A stretch of 64,000 nucleotides of DNA from Gammaproteobacteria bacterium (GCA_003252455.1 QKED01000011.1:124001-188000), one strand, 5' to 3'. Positions 33,656 to 43,596 are shown, counted from the first letter of the stretch. Numbers and translations: made by a program. The notes: generated by a model from the letters alone, not told the origin.

Positions 33656-36568
33656 TTATTCGGCTTGGGCCTGTTCGGTGAAGAGCCGCTGCCAGGCGGC
33701 GCACACCTGCTCGCGCTCACCGCTCAGGGCGTCCGCCGCCACCACGGCTGGTTGATCTTGCAGTACCAGGTGGTGGACACGGTCGCGCAGGGCGCGGTAG
33801 GCGTCGGCCAGCGCGGCGGCGGTGGCGGGCGGCAACAGCCCCTCCTCGGCGCAGCGGTCGAGCACACGGATGTTGTCGCTGAATTCGGTCAATCCAGGGT
33901 GTTCGGCCGACCAGGCCAGAATCGCATATTGCACCATAAATTCGATATCGGCGATACCTCCCGCATCCTGCTTGAGGTCGAATTGGTCGCCCTTGGCCTT
34001 GCTCAGGTTGGCACGCATCTTCTCGCGCATCTCCACCACCTCCTTGGCCAGCGCCGCGTGTGCACGCCGCCGGGTGAGGATGTGGTGACGGATGGCGCGA
34101 AACTCCGCGCCGATCCGCCCGTCGCCGGCGACGCAGCGGGCGCGACAGAGCGCCTGGTGCTCCCAGGTCCAGGCGTGCTTCTCCTGGTAGTCGGCAAAGG
34201 CGTCGAGGCTCGCGACCAAGAGGCCGGAGTTGCCCGAGGGGCGCAGGCGCAGGTCCGCCTCGTAGAGGGTGCCGGAGGGGGTGCGGGTGGTGAGGATGTG
34301 GATGAGCCGCTGCGCCAGACGGGCGTAAAAGGTGTCGTTGTCCAACGGCTTGGCGCCATCGGTGCTGTGGCCGCTGGCGCCGCTGCCGTGCAGGAAGACG
34401 ATGTCGAGGTCGGAACCGTAGCCCAGCTCCAGGCCGCCGAGCTTGCCGTAGGCGATGATGGCGAAGCCGCTCTCGCTGCGCACGCCATCGGCGTATTGCG
34501 GGCGTCCGTGCTTGCGCACCAGCTGCGCCCAGGCGAGGGCGAGCGCCTCTTCGAGCACCACCTCGGCGATCCAGGTGAGGTGGTCGCTCACCTGCATCAG
34601 TGGCACCGCGCCGCTCACATCGGCGGCGGCCACGCGCAGTACGTTGGCCTGTTTGAAGTGGCGCAGGGTGTTGAGTGCCCCCTCCTCGTCGTCCACATCG
34701 AGGGTGGCGAGGCGCCCGTGCAGCTCCTCGGCCAGCTCGGCGCGGCTCGGGGGGGTGTAGAGGGTGCGCGGGTCGAGCAGCTCGTCGAGTACCTGCGGGT
34801 AGCGGGTGAGGTGGGCGGCGATCCAGCTGCTGGCGGCGCACAGGCGCACCAGCTGGGAGAGGGCCATGGGGTTTTCGATGAGCAGCGCCAGGTAGGCGGT
34901 GCGCTGGGTGATGGTCTCCAGCAGGTGCAGCAGGCGGGCGAGGGTGGTGTCGGCCCGCTTGTCTTCTGTCCCGCTCCCGGCACAGGCGCCGAGCAGCAGT
35001 GGCATGAGGCGGTCGAGGCGCTCGCGCCCCTTGGCGCTCAGCGAGCGCACGGCGCGCGAACCGCGCAGGGCGCCGAGTAGGCGCAGCGATTCGGCGGGGT
35101 CGGCGTAGCCCAGCTCGCTGAGGCGTGCCTGCGCCTGTTCATCGTCCATGGCGCCGCTCCAGAGCTTGAACAGCTCCAGCGGGTCGCTCGCGTCGTGGGC
35201 CTGTTGTGGGGCGGCGAAGATCAGCTCGAAGTGGGCGTGTACGCGGCGCATGTGGCGGCGCAGCACCGGCTCATAGGCGGCCCAGTCGGCGAAGCCCATG
35301 GCGTAGGCGAGGCGCGCGCGCCCCTCGGCGTCGTCCGGCAGCATCTGCGTCTGCTGGTCGGCGAAGGCCTGGATGCGGTGCTCGGAGTCGCGCAGGAAGA
35401 TGTAGGCGTCGCGCAGCTCGGCCACATGGTGGGCGGTGAGCATGCCCAGCTTCTGGAGTTCGGCGAGGATGGTGAGGATCGGGCGCTGCTGGAGGGCGGT
35501 GATGCGCCCACCGCGCAGCAGCTGGAACGCCTGGCCGACGAACTCCACCTCGCGGATGCCACCGGGGCCGAGCTTGACGTTCTCCTCGCGCCCCTTGCGC
35601 TTCACCTCGGCGGCGATCATCGCCTTCATTTCGCGCAGCGACTCGAAGGCGCCGAAGTCGATGTAGCGGCGGTAGACGAAGGGGCGCAGGGCCTTCATCA
35701 GCTCGGCGCCACGCGCTCTATCTCCCGCCACGACGCGCGCCTTGATCATGGCGTAGCGCTCCCACTCACGGCCATGCACCTGGTAGTAGTTCTCCATGGC
35801 GTCGAAGCTGATGGCCAGGGGACCGGCGCTGCCGAAGGGGCGTAGGCGCATGTCGACGCGAAACACGAAGCCGTAGACCGTGGGGCTGTTGATCACGGCG
35901 CTCAGGCGCTGGCCCAGGCGGATGAAGTACTCCTGGTTGGTGGTGGAGCGCGGGCCGCCAGTGGTCTCGCCATCTTCTGGGTAGGTGAAGATGAGGTCGA
36001 TATCGGAGGAGAAGTTGAGCTCCTGGGCGCCGAGCTTGCCCATGCCGATCACCACGAGGCGCTGGCGCACACCCTCGGCGTCCACCGGCTCGCCCCACTG
36101 CTGGGCGTGCCAGCCGTCGAGCAGGGTGAGGGCCTGATCGAGGCAGGCGTCGGCCAGGTCCGAGAGGTCGTCGGTCACCTCGTCGAGCTGGGCGTGGTCG
36201 CAGAGGTCGCGCCAGGCGATGCGCACCATCTCGCGGCGGCGGAACTTGCGCAGGCGCTCGCCCAGCTCCTTCTCGTTCGGCGTCCCTTCCAGGCGTGCGG
36301 CCAGCTCTGTCGCCAGTTCACCCTCGGCGCGCTTTTGCCAGATCGCCCCGCTGGCGAGCAGCTCGGCGCACAGGCCCGCATCGCGCGTCAGTACCTGGGC
36401 GGCGAACTCGGAGCAGGCGCAGACGCGTACCAGCTCGGCGAGGCGCTGCGCGTCGAGGGCGGCAATGGGTTCGACCTGGCGTTCGGCCAGGGTGGTGAGC
36501 AGGTTGCGGGTTCGCCCCTGCAGGGGGGCAGGGAGGGCGTCGATGAGGGGGGCGAGACGGGGATCCAA
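33656..36568 (-). CDS. glnE: Glutamine synthetase adenylyltransferase/deadenylylase GlnE
   Basis: 970 aa. Two nucleotidyltransferase domains: GKLGAQELNFSSDIDLIF near 165 (deadenylylation side) and GKLGGLELGYGSDLDIVF near 705 (adenylylation side), each with the metal-binding D-x-D. It modifies glutamine synthetase in response to PII. The start appears to be TTG at 36568: AGGAG lies nine bases upstream, DPRLAPLIDALPAPL follows, and this avoids overlapping the CDGSH gene. An ATG-started longer version runs through that gene and is rejected. Confidence 0.95.
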   Translation of the reverse strand: MDPRLAPLIDALPAPLQGRTRNLLTTLAERQVEPIAALDAQRLAELVRVCACSEFAAQVLTRDAGLCAELLASGAIWQKRAEGELATELAARLEGTPNEKELGERLRKFRRREMVRIAWRDLCDHAQLDEVTDDLSDLADACLDQALTLLDGWHAQQWGEPVDAEGVRQRLVVIGMGKLGAQELNFSSDIDLIFTYPEDGETTGGPRSTTNQEYFIRLGQRLSAVINSPTVYGFVFRVDMRLRPFGSAGPLAISFDAMENYYQVHGREWERYAMIKARVVAGDRARGAELMKALRPFVYRRYIDFGAFESLREMKAMIAAEVKRKGREENVKLGPGGIREVEFVGQAFQLLRGGRITALQQRPILTILAELQKLGMLTAHHVAELRDAYIFLRDSEHRIQAFADQQTQMLPDDAEGRARLAYAMGFADWAAYEPVLRRHMRRVHAHFELIFAAPQQAHDASDPLELFKLWSGAMDDEQAQARLSELGYADPAESLRLLGALRGSRAVRSLSAKGRERLDRLMPLLLGACAGSGTEDKRADTTLARLLHLLETITQRTAYLALLIENPMALSQLVRLCAASSWIAAHLTRYPQVLDELLDPRTLYTPPSRAELAEELHGRLATLDVDDEEGALNTLRHFKQANVLRVAAADVSGAVPLMQVSDHLTWIAEVVLEEALALAWAQLVRKHGRPQYADGVRSESGFAIIAYGKLGGLELGYGSDLDIVFLHGSGASGHSTDGAKPLDNDTFYARLAQRLIHILTTRTPSGTLYEADLRLRPSGNSGLLVASLDAFADYQEKHAWTWEHQALCRARCVAGDGRIGAEFRAIRHHILTRRRAHAALAKEVVEMREKMRANLSKAKGDQFDLKQDAGGIADIEFMVQYAILAWSAEHPGLTEFSDNIRVLDRCAEEGLLPPATAAALADAYRALRDRVHHLVLQDQPAVVAADALSGEREQVCAAWQRLFTEQAQAE

Positions 36569-36596
36569 GGGGGCAGGCTCCTGTCGGGTCCAGGGG

Positions 36597-36830
36597 TTAG
36601 GGGTGGCTGTCGTCGCAGAAGGGCATCTCTCGGCTACGCCCACAGCCGCACAGGCGTAGCGTGCTGGCCTCGATGGTGCAGAACACCAGCGGTTCGTGGC
36701 GCCCGCCGGTGAGGCGGTGGGCACCATCGCAGAAGGGTGGGGTGCGGGTCAGGCCGCAGCGGCACAGGTGCAGGGTGTGGCCGGCGTTGACGGGAACCTC
36801 GTAGGGTTCGCCCTGGTCGTATAGCTTCAT
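36597..36830 (-). CDS. Double CDGSH iron-sulfur domain protein
   Basis: 77 aa. Two CDGSH motifs: LCRCGLTRTPPFCDGAH near 22-38 and LCGCGRSREMPFCDDSH near 60-76. Each carries the three Cys and one His that bind a redox-active, acid-labile [2Fe-2S] cluster. Cytosolic; electron or cluster transfer is the usual proposal. Same strand as glnE, ending 28 bases before its TTG. Function inferred only from motif. Confidence 0.93.
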   Translation of the reverse strand: MKLYDQGEPYEVPVNAGHTLHLCRCGLTRTPPFCDGAHRLTGGRHEPLVFCTIEASTLRLCGCGRSREMPFCDDSHP

Positions 36831-36915
36831 CGGCTCTCCCGCCGCTGGAGGTGGAGGGGGCTATGCTACAATCGCGCACCGTTTTGGACCACCCCCACCC
36901 CATAGGTCCCCACCC

Positions 36916-38934
36916 ATGCACCTCATCCCCCGCATCGTCCGCCTCGCGGCGCTGGTGGCGCTGGTCAACATCGCCCTGATGGGGCTCTTGCGCCTCATCT
37001 TCTTCTGGCTCTTCGACGCCCCCAACGACCCGGTGGATGGTGCCTCGGCCCTCACCGCCTTCTACATCGGCATGAAGTTCGACCTGCGCCTCATCTTGCT
37101 GGCGCTGACGCCACTGATGTTGCTCGGCTGGTGGCGGTTGTTCGACCCGTTTCGGAGTGGTTTCGGGCGGGGCTTGTGGACACTCTGGTTCTATCTGGTG
37201 GGGGGCGCCCTCGCTCTCTTCTACGCCTTTGACTTCGGCTACTACGCCTACCTGCACATCCGCCTCGACTACACCATCCTGCGCTTTCTCGACAACCTCG
37301 CCACCTCGGCAGACATGGTCTGGGAGTCCTACCCGGTGGTCTGGATCACCCTGGGGCTGGTGCTGGCCACCTTCACCTACGGTCGGCTGCACCAGGCGCT
37401 CATCACCGTGGTGGCCAAGGGCGAGGAGAGGTCCTACCGCAAGCTGGCACGCAGCGGGGTGATCACCCTGAGCCTCTTCACCCTGCTGTTCGGCATCTAC
37501 GGCAAGCTCTCCTGGTACCCGCTGCGCTGGTCCGACGCCTTCTTCGGTACCCACGCCTTCGCCTCGGCAGTCGCCTCCAACCCGGTGCTCTACTTCTACG
37601 ACACCTTCAAGAACGGTGGTGTGGCGTGGAACCAGAAGGCCGTGGAGGCGGCCTATCCGCGCATGGCCAAATACATCGGCATCGAGCCCCCGGCGGACGG
37701 CACGATCCGCTTCGCGCGTCAGGGTCTGCCCCTGGGTACGGGCTTTACCACCCCGCCCAACGTGGTGTTGGTCTATCTGGAGTCCTTCGCCTGGTACAAG
37801 AGCGGCCTCTCCGGCAACCCCCTCGACCCGACCCCCAACATCGACCGTCTCGCCGCCGAGGGGCTGCTCTTCGACCACTACTACGTGCCGCACACCGGCA
37901 CCGCGCGCTCGGTCTTCGCCGGGATCACCGCCATCCCCGATGTGCAGCTCGACGACACCAGCTCGCGCAACCCGACCATCATCGATCAGCACACCCTCAT
38001 CAACGCCTTCCAGGGCTACGAGAAGTTCTACTTCCTCGGCGGTAGCGCCAACTGGCGCAACATCCGTGGCCTGCTCTCGCACAACATCCCCGGGTTGCAC
38101 ATCTACGAGGAGGGGAGCTACGCCTCGCCGCGCATCGACGTCTGGGGCATCTCCGATCTCGACCTGTTCAAGGAGGCGACGGCGGTACTCAACACACAGC
38201 AGAAGCCCTTCGTCGCCATCATCCAGACCTCCGGCAACCACCGCCCCTACACCATCCCCGAGGACAACCACGGCTTCAAGCGGGTCGAGCAGACCGAACT
38301 GGCGGTGACCGATTACGGCTTCGAGTCGCTGGAGGAGTTCAACTCCTACCGCTTCATGGACCACAGCGTCGGTTACTTTATCGAACAGGCGCGTAAGCAG
38401 CCCTGGTTCGACAACACCCTGTTCGTCTTCTTCGGTGACCACGGCATCAACCACGACGCCGGCAGGCACAGCCCCAAGGCCGACACCCAACTGATGCTCG
38501 GTAGCTACCATGTGCCGCTGCTCTACTACAGCCCGGCGCACATCGCCCCTGCGCGCAACCACACCGTCGCCAGTCAGGTGGATATGCTCGCCACCACCGC
38601 CAGCCTCACCGGTACCCCCTACACCAACACCACCTTCGGTCGCGACCTGCTCGACCCCCGCTTCGCCGACCAGCGCTACGCCTTCACCATCTCGCACCGT
38701 GCCGTGCCCGAGTTGGGCCTCATCGGTCCACGCTACGTCTACCGTATCCTCGGTGACGGCACCCAGGCGCGCCTCTACGACGCGCAGAGCGACAACCCGC
38801 GTGCCGATCTGAGCACCGAATACCCTGAGCTGGCCGCACAGATGCGCACCCTGACCCTCGACCTCTACGAGAGCGCCCGCTACCTGCTCAACCACAACAA
38901 GCCTCTGGCACACACCGGTGCATCGGCGCAGTAG
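36916..38934 (+). CDS. Membrane alkaline-phosphatase-fold phosphotransferase (LTA synthase/OpgB-like sulfatase family)
   Basis: 672 aa. Five N-terminal membrane helices (about 7-35, 55-75, 88-112, 138-158, 175-195), then a periplasmic sulfatase-fold domain from about 290. Metal/catalytic residues: YLES near 295, catalytic Thr in HTGTARSVFAG near 327, FFGDHGINHD near 507. Relatives transfer phosphoglycerol or phosphoethanolamine to envelope glycans; the exact substrate is unknown. First of a series of + strand envelope genes. Head-to-head with the CDGSH gene. Confidence 0.9.
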   Translation: MHLIPRIVRLAALVALVNIALMGLLRLIFFWLFDAPNDPVDGASALTAFYIGMKFDLRLILLALTPLMLLGWWRLFDPFRSGFGRGLWTLWFYLVGGALALFYAFDFGYYAYLHIRLDYTILRFLDNLATSADMVWESYPVVWITLGLVLATFTYGRLHQALITVVAKGEERSYRKLARSGVITLSLFTLLFGIYGKLSWYPLRWSDAFFGTHAFASAVASNPVLYFYDTFKNGGVAWNQKAVEAAYPRMAKYIGIEPPADGTIRFARQGLPLGTGFTTPPNVVLVYLESFAWYKSGLSGNPLDPTPNIDRLAAEGLLFDHYYVPHTGTARSVFAGITAIPDVQLDDTSSRNPTIIDQHTLINAFQGYEKFYFLGGSANWRNIRGLLSHNIPGLHIYEEGSYASPRIDVWGISDLDLFKEATAVLNTQQKPFVAIIQTSGNHRPYTIPEDNHGFKRVEQTELAVTDYGFESLEEFNSYRFMDHSVGYFIEQARKQPWFDNTLFVFFGDHGINHDAGRHSPKADTQLMLGSYHVPLLYYSPAHIAPARNHTVASQVDMLATTASLTGTPYTNTTFGRDLLDPRFADQRYAFTISHRAVPELGLIGPRYVYRILGDGTQARLYDAQSDNPRADLSTEYPELAAQMRTLTLDLYESARYLLNHNKPLAHTGASAQ

Positions 38935-39017
38935 ACCGAGACCTCCCCGGTCCGTATGATTAGGGTCCGTGGGCGTAGCGGATCGCGACGCCCCTCGTTT
39001 GCCGCGAGGGCAGACCC

Positions 39018-39422
39018 ATGCACCCGATGCCTCTGTATACGCTACGCCAAACCCGGGCTATGCGACTCTTGGTCACCCTCCTGCTGGTGGCGCTGGGCGG
39101 CTGTACACTCCTCTACCGTGACCTCTCCAACCCGGGGGCGATCTACTACCCCATCGCCATCCACAACCTGCATATCGGTGACAGCAAGGCGGCGGTGATC
39201 GAGGCCTTGGGGATGCCCTCACTGGTCAAATACGCCACGGTGATCGGCGCCCAGGCGGTCGATGCCTGGCGCTATGAGCAGTGGAACGCCATCGAGGGTC
39301 GGGACGAACGGGGCAAGGTCTACGACCTCTACTTCGTCGACGGCAAACTGGCGCAGGTGGGCCTGGCCGGGAGCTGGTCCGAGGAGAAGGACGCCGCCTA
39401 CGGCTTTCGTCAGCAGCCGTAG
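39018..39422 (+). CDS. Lipoprotein with BamE/SmpA-like domain
   Basis: 134 aa. Lipobox VALGGC with lipidated Cys29 after a hydrophobic core LLVTLLLVA. The mature region, with IHNLHIGDSKAAVIEALGMP, WRYEQWNA and YDLYFVDGKLAQV, follows the alpha/beta pattern of SmpA/OmlA (BamE) lipoproteins. GAGGG seven bases before ATG 39018 supports this start; ATG 39060 would give a shorter signal. Probably outer-membrane. The real bamE is usually next to fur, so this is a paralogue or a different family. Confidence 0.75.
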   Translation: MHPMPLYTLRQTRAMRLLVTLLLVALGGCTLLYRDLSNPGAIYYPIAIHNLHIGDSKAAVIEALGMPSLVKYATVIGAQAVDAWRYEQWNAIEGRDERGKVYDLYFVDGKLAQVGLAGSWSEEKDAAYGFRQQP

Positions 39423-39526
39423 GGTCGTGGTCGACCACACCCTTGCAAAACCCAGTGCATCACATAGGCTTTAACCGTGCCCAAATGGGTACGGTCAATG
39501 CACATGCGGTGCAAGAGGAGTCAGCA

Positions 39527-39736
39527 ATGGTCCGCGAAACCCTGATGCATATCGACGAGCCGCTCACCGCCCAGCAGCGGGAGCAACTGCAGGTGGCCCT
39601 CGGTGAGGAGACCCACTTCCACTCCACCAAACCTCACCTGATGTTCGTTCACTTCGACCCCGACCAGCACACCCCGCATGAGATGGTCGCCCTGGCCGCG
39701 CGCCAGGGGGTGCATGCACAACTGATCGACTTCTAA
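39527..39736 (+). CDS. Small 69-aa protein, ferredoxin-fold-like
   Basis: MVRETLMHIDEPLTAQQREQ, then HSTKPHLMFVHFDPDQHTPH and LAARQGVHAQLIDF. The beta-alpha-beta-beta-alpha-beta outline resembles the HMA/ferredoxin-like fold, but the CxxC metal site is absent. Function unknown. AGAGGAG lies six bases before the ATG, so the small gene is well supported. A longer in-frame reading from 39281 is not needed. Confidence 0.7.
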   Translation: MVRETLMHIDEPLTAQQREQLQVALGEETHFHSTKPHLMFVHFDPDQHTPHEMVALAARQGVHAQLIDF

Positions 39737-39862
39737 ACCCCGGCGGCCACGCCCCGCCCGGGGCGTGGCCATGCCGCTTCCTCCTGCCCCGCCGCTTGGG
39801 AACCACCACCGCCCTACCACGGTCCGATCCTGGAGCCGTCGCCAGCCCGTGGAGAGGAAGCC

Positions 39863-40495
39863 ATGTCCCGTCACCCGCCCAGAACCCTCCTGAACCTACT
39901 CCTGCTCGCCGTCATCACCCCGTTGCACGCCGAACAGAGCGCCGCGCAGACCGCCTTTGCCACCCGGCTGAGTGCCGCCGCACTGGAGCGCACCGAGCAC
40001 CGGGTGCGTTACGACGGCGGTTATCGCGCCATCGCTTACCCGATGGGCGATGTGCCGGACGACATCGGCGTGTGTGCCGACCTGGTGATACGCGCCTACC
40101 GCCGCCTCGGCATCGACCTGCAGCGCGAGGTACACGAGGCGATGCGCGCCGACTTTGCCACCTTCCCCAACCTCTGGGGACTCAAGGGGCCCGACCCCAA
40201 TATCGACCACCGCCGTGTGCCCAACCTGGAGCGATTGTTCGAACTCTACGGCGAACGCCTGCCGGTCACATCGGACCCGTCTGACTACCGTACGGGCGAT
40301 CTGGTGACATGGCGTTTGGGCGGACGCCTACCGCACATCGGAATTGTGCTGGATAAACGGTCCGATGACGGAAATCGGCCCTTGGTCGCACACAACGTAG
40401 GCAGTGGTCCACAAGTTGAAGATGTGCTGTTTGAGTACCCCATCCACCGCCACTACCGTTATTACGGAGCTCAATCGAGACCTACCAATCCATAA
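39863..40495 (+). CDS. DUF1287 (NlpC/P60-like) exported protein
   Basis: 210 aa. Signal peptide to about residue 24 (ending LHA). The mature part has YPMGDVPDDIGVCADLVIRA near 60-79 (likely catalytic Cys), GPDPNIDHRRVPNLE near 112, and RLPHIGIVLDKRS near 155 with the likely catalytic His. This is DUF1287, a papain-like family thought to act on peptidoglycan or other amides in the periplasm. AGGAAG precedes the ATG. Part of the envelope gene series; next gene 12 bases on. Confidence 0.88.
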   Translation: MSRHPPRTLLNLLLLAVITPLHAEQSAAQTAFATRLSAAALERTEHRVRYDGGYRAIAYPMGDVPDDIGVCADLVIRAYRRLGIDLQREVHEAMRADFATFPNLWGLKGPDPNIDHRRVPNLERLFELYGERLPVTSDPSDYRTGDLVTWRLGGRLPHIGIVLDKRSDDGNRPLVAHNVGSGPQVEDVLFEYPIHRHYRYYGAQSRPTNP

Positions 40496-40507
40496 CAGGA
40501 GTGCACT

Positions 40508-41050
40508 ATGAGATGGATGGGCCTGTCCCTGTTGCCGCTGGTCGTGACGCTGAGCGGTTGTACCCAGAGCAGTAGTGATGAGGGCGTGCCGACGATCCCC
40601 TCGTTGCTGTGTGAGACACAGTCGAAGATCCGTATGGACATGCTCAGTCTGGTGAATAAGGCGCGCGCCGAGGGGCGTAGTTGCGGTGGGGTGGCCTACA
40701 CCCCTGTGGCCGCGTTGACCTGGAACTCGGCGCTGGAGAACGCCGCCATGCGCCATGTGGACGACCTCGCCTACTGGGGTATAGGTCTGACCCATACGGG
40801 CACCGACGGCAGCAGTGTCGGCGAGCGGGTCAGTGACGAGGGGTATGTCTGGGCGGCGGTGGGTGAGAACCTGCAAGGTGGGGCGACCAGCTCGACCGAG
40901 GCGGTTGCCGCCTTGCTCGCCAGCCCCGCTCACTGCGCCAACATCATGTCGCCCACCTTCACCCAGATGGGTGGGGCCTGCGCAGGCAACAGCGTGAGTG
41001 CGGTGGGTACCTACTGGGCGCAGGTGTTCGCCGCCCCCACCCCCCCCTGA
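40508..41050 (+). CDS. CAP-domain (SCP/YkwD-like) lipoprotein
   Basis: 180 aa. Lipobox TLSGC with lipidated Cys18. CAP features: LSLVNKARAEGRSCGG near 46-61, LTWNSALENAAMRHVDDLA near 72-90, THTGTDGSSVGERV near 97, GENLQGG near 119, LLASPAHCANIMSP near 137, and YWAQVFA at the end. CAP proteins are secreted or surface proteins of varied or unknown function. AACAGGAG precedes the ATG. Only 12 bases after the DUF1287 gene, so cotranscribed. Confidence 0.9.
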   Translation: MRWMGLSLLPLVVTLSGCTQSSSDEGVPTIPSLLCETQSKIRMDMLSLVNKARAEGRSCGGVAYTPVAALTWNSALENAAMRHVDDLAYWGIGLTHTGTDGSSVGERVSDEGYVWAAVGENLQGGATSSTEAVAALLASPAHCANIMSPTFTQMGGACAGNSVSAVGTYWAQVFAAPTPP

Positions 41051-41067
41051 GTCCTGCCGGACCGCCC

Positions 41068-41433
41068 TTAGGCGGCCTTGGAGCGCCCCTTGCCTTTGGG
41101 CTTCTCCTCATCCTGGGCCGCCACCTCGGACGCCTCGTCCAGCGCCTCGTCCTCCATATCTTCATCCTCGTCCTCTTGGTCCTGCGGGCGCGGGTCCGGC
41201 CTGGGGCTGCCGCCCTTGAGGATGGTGATGGCGTCTGCGGCGTTCTGTGCCAGGAAGAAGGCCAGCTCGTCGAGGCTCTCCTCGGGGATCGACAGCTCGG
41301 CCCCGGCGAGTAGCTCGATCAGGTTGTCGGCGATATCGAGCTGCTTATCGTAGGCATCGGCCTCTTTTTTGCTGGTAAAAGTCATCTTTTCGACCCCATC
41401 TCTGACGACGATATATTTCACGACAACGGCCAT
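41068..41433 (-). CDS. yebG: YebG family protein
   Basis: 121 aa. The first 35 residues (VVVKYIVVRDGVEKMTFTSK KEADAYDKQLD) are strikingly close to E. coli YebG, and residues 60-75 (LDELAFFLAQNAADAITILK) also match. The tail is a long acidic stretch followed by a Lys/Arg cap. E. coli yebG is an SOS gene; I looked for CTGT-N8-ACAG upstream and found none, so regulation may differ. Function is unknown. Confidence 0.88.
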   Translation of the reverse strand: MAVVVKYIVVRDGVEKMTFTSKKEADAYDKQLDIADNLIELLAGAELSIPEESLDELAFFLAQNAADAITILKGGSPRPDPRPQDQEDEDEDMEDEALDEASEVAAQDEEKPKGKGRSKAA

Positions 41434-41584
41434 CGGGACCCTCTTGCACGGTGTTTGTGTGGTGGGCTAAGTGGTGGCGGTGGGGGCGTGAAGGCGCCAC
41501 CGCGTGGCACATGCTGCCACGCCACGGGACGCTTGGCCACTTGGCGATCGGCGCTGGGCGCGGCTAGCGGCCCTGGGGGGCGTC

Positions 41585-42931
41585 TCAACCGCCTTCGACC
41601 GGCGTCAGTGGCAGGTGGATAGTGACGCAGAGGCCGCCCAGCGTGGGGTCGCGGGTGAAGCCGATGCGCCCGTGGTAGAGGCGCACCACATCGGCGACGA
41701 TGGCCAGGCCGAGGCCGTGGCCGGCGGTCGCTTCGTCGACCCGGTTGCCGCGGCGGGTGAGCTGGTCGAGCTGGGCGTCGGGGCAGCCGGGGCCGTCGTC
41801 GCCAACGCGGATCTGCAGGGTGTCGGCCTCGCGCTGCAGGGTCACCACCACCTCTCGCCGCGCCCACTTGGCGGCGTTGTCGAGGAGATTGCCGCACAGT
41901 TCGAGCATATCTTCGCGGTCGAACGGCAGTCCGCCGAGGTCGGTGGGGACCTGGCGCGTGATGCGTAGGTGGCGCTCGGCGTAGATGCGCGAGAGCAGCT
42001 CGGCGAGGTCGTCGAGGGCCGCCTTGGGGTCGAACAGTTGTCCGGGGTGGTGGCCACCGGCGAGGCGCGCGCGGCGCAGCTCGCGCTCCATTAATTGCCG
42101 CATGCGCTCCAGCTGCCCCTGTAGCGCCTGCTGCAGATCGGGGTGCTGCAGCAGGCGCGGGTCGTCGAACAGTTGGGTGAGCAGGCTCAGCGGTGCCTTG
42201 AGGGCGTGGGCGAGGTTGCCGGTGGCGTTGCGTGAGCGTTGCAGGCGCTCGTCGAGGAGGCCGAGCAGACGGTTGATCTCCTGCTGCAGCGGGGCCAGCT
42301 CCACGGGCAGCGGGCTGTCGAGGCTGTGGCGTTCGCCCTTGCGCAGGGCGCGCAGTTGGTCGCGCAGGGCGTCGAGGGGGGCGGTGGTGGCGCGCACCAC
42401 CAGGCGCTGCGCCAGCAGCAGCAGGAGCAGCACCACCAGGGTGATGAGGGCCAGGGAGAGGTGGAAGTGTTCGAGCTGCTCCTGCAGCGGGGTGAGGTCC
42501 TCGGCCACCACCACCGTGAGGTCGTGCCCCTGCTTCTCGACGCCGAAGCGGTAGGCGAGCAGGGTATGGTCGAGGGGGCCGGAGAGTCGCTGTAGCTCCA
42601 CCTCGCCCACCGGTAGCGGTTGCGTCGGCAGGGGGTTGTCCCATAGGGAGCGCGAATAGTGGAGCACCTCGCCCTGGGACTCGACCTGGTAGTAGTGGCC
42701 GCTGAAGGGGCGTTGATAGATGAGTCCGAGGCGCTGCGGCTCGACCTGCAGGCGCCCCTCCACCCACTCCATGGCGGCGACCAGCGACTCCCCGTCGTGC
42801 ATCAGGCGGTTGCCTACCAGCCCCTCGCTGAGCGTGCGGATGCGCTGGTCTGCCACCCACCAGAGCAGCGCCAGGGTAAAGACCAGGCTGAGGCCGAGCG
42901 CCAGCAGCAGGGTACGCCGTAGGGACCTCAC
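41585..42931 (-). CDS. Sensor histidine kinase of a two-component system (PhoQ/QseC-like)
   Basis: 448 aa. TM1 at about 8-26, periplasmic domain about 27-158, TM2 about 160-180, HAMP about 181-235, phosphorylation helix [14 protein letters not shown] near 238-251 with an intact His, ATPase with [10 protein letters not shown] near 355, DDGPGC near 385 and GHGLGLAIV near 411. The periplasmic domain has no named fold and few cysteines. Its start overlaps the regulator stop by four bases. Downstream of a PepSY gene and the SHP/DHC/cytochrome b genes on the same strand, so likely their regulator. Confidence 0.93.
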   Translation of the reverse strand: MRSLRRTLLLALGLSLVFTLALLWWVADQRIRTLSEGLVGNRLMHDGESLVAAMEWVEGRLQVEPQRLGLIYQRPFSGHYYQVESQGEVLHYSRSLWDNPLPTQPLPVGEVELQRLSGPLDHTLLAYRFGVEKQGHDLTVVVAEDLTPLQEQLEHFHLSLALITLVVLLLLLLAQRLVVRATTAPLDALRDQLRALRKGERHSLDSPLPVELAPLQQEINRLLGLLDERLQRSRNATGNLAHALKAPLSLLTQLFDDPRLLQHPDLQQALQGQLERMRQLMERELRRARLAGGHHPGQLFDPKAALDDLAELLSRIYAERHLRITRQVPTDLGGLPFDREDMLELCGNLLDNAAKWARREVVVTLQREADTLQIRVGDDGPGCPDAQLDQLTRRGNRVDEATAGHGLGLAIVADVVRLYHGRIGFTRDPTLGGLCVTIHLPLTPVEGG

Positions 42932-43596
42932 CCCGGCTCCCCGGCGAAGACGTAGCCCTGGCCTCGGCGGGTGGTGATGAGGTCGCGCCCGACCTTCTGG
43001 CGCAGGCGGTTGACGTAGACCTCAAGCACGTTGCTGTCGGGGTCGTAATCACCCTCGTAGAGGTGCTCGGTGAGGTGGCCCTTGGAGAGTACCCGCCCGG
43101 GGTTGAGCATCAGGTAGCGCAGGAGGCGGAACTCGGTGCCGGTCAGTTCGTGGCTCTGGCCGTCGGGTGTGAGCACCGCCTGGCGCTCTTCGTCGAGGCA
43201 GAGACCGGCCACCGTCAGCGGGCCTGCGCTGTGTCCGTGGAGGCGGCGCAACAGCACCTCCAGACGGGCCAGCAGCTCCTCCATGTGGAAGGGTTTGCCG
43301 AGGTAGTCGTCGGCACCCGCCTTGAGGCCGTCGACCCGTTCGTGCCAGGCGTCGCGCGCGGTGAGCACGATCACCGGTAGGGCATTGCCCTGGGCGCGCC
43401 AGTGGCGCAGGACGTCGAGCCCGGGGCGCTCGGGCAGGCCGAGGTCCAGGATCACCGCGTCGAGCGGCTCCACGTCCCCGTAGTGCTGCGCGTCGATGCC
43501 ATTGGTGACCCACTCCACGGCGTAACCGGCGCGGTTGAGGCGCTGTTTGATGCGTGGGGCCAGCTCGGTGTCGTCTTCGGCGAGCAGGATGCGCAT
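42928..43596 (-). CDS. OmpR-family response regulator
   Basis: 222 aa. Receiver domain about 1-115 with acidic pocket AEDD near 6, phospho-acceptor in LDLGLP near 51 and conserved Lys in GKPFHMEE near 102. The winged-helix DNA-binding domain (about 125-220) has [13 protein letters not shown] and [18 protein letters not shown]. Very similar in layout to PhoP/QseB. Four-base overlap with the kinase and four-base gap to PepSY. Confidence 0.95.
   Translation of the reverse strand: MRILLAEDDTELAPRIKQRLNRAGYAVEWVTNGIDAQHYGDVEPLDAVILDLGLPERPGLDVLRHWRAQGNALPVIVLTARDAWHERVDGLKAGADDYLGKPFHMEELLARLEVLLRRLHGHSAGPLTVAGLCLDEERQAVLTPDGQSHELTGTEFRLLRYLMLNPGRVLSKGHLTEHLYEGDYDPDSNVLEVYVNRLRQKVGRDLITTRRGQGYVFAGEPG

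Noticed and set aside
36634-38913. 759-aa open frame on the minus strand
   Set aside because: Antisense to the phosphotransferase gene and running into the CDGSH gene; low-complexity and without a signal or motif.
41434-41500. SOS box for yebG
   Set aside because: E. coli yebG is LexA-controlled, but no CTGT-N8-ACAG occurs in this upstream region.
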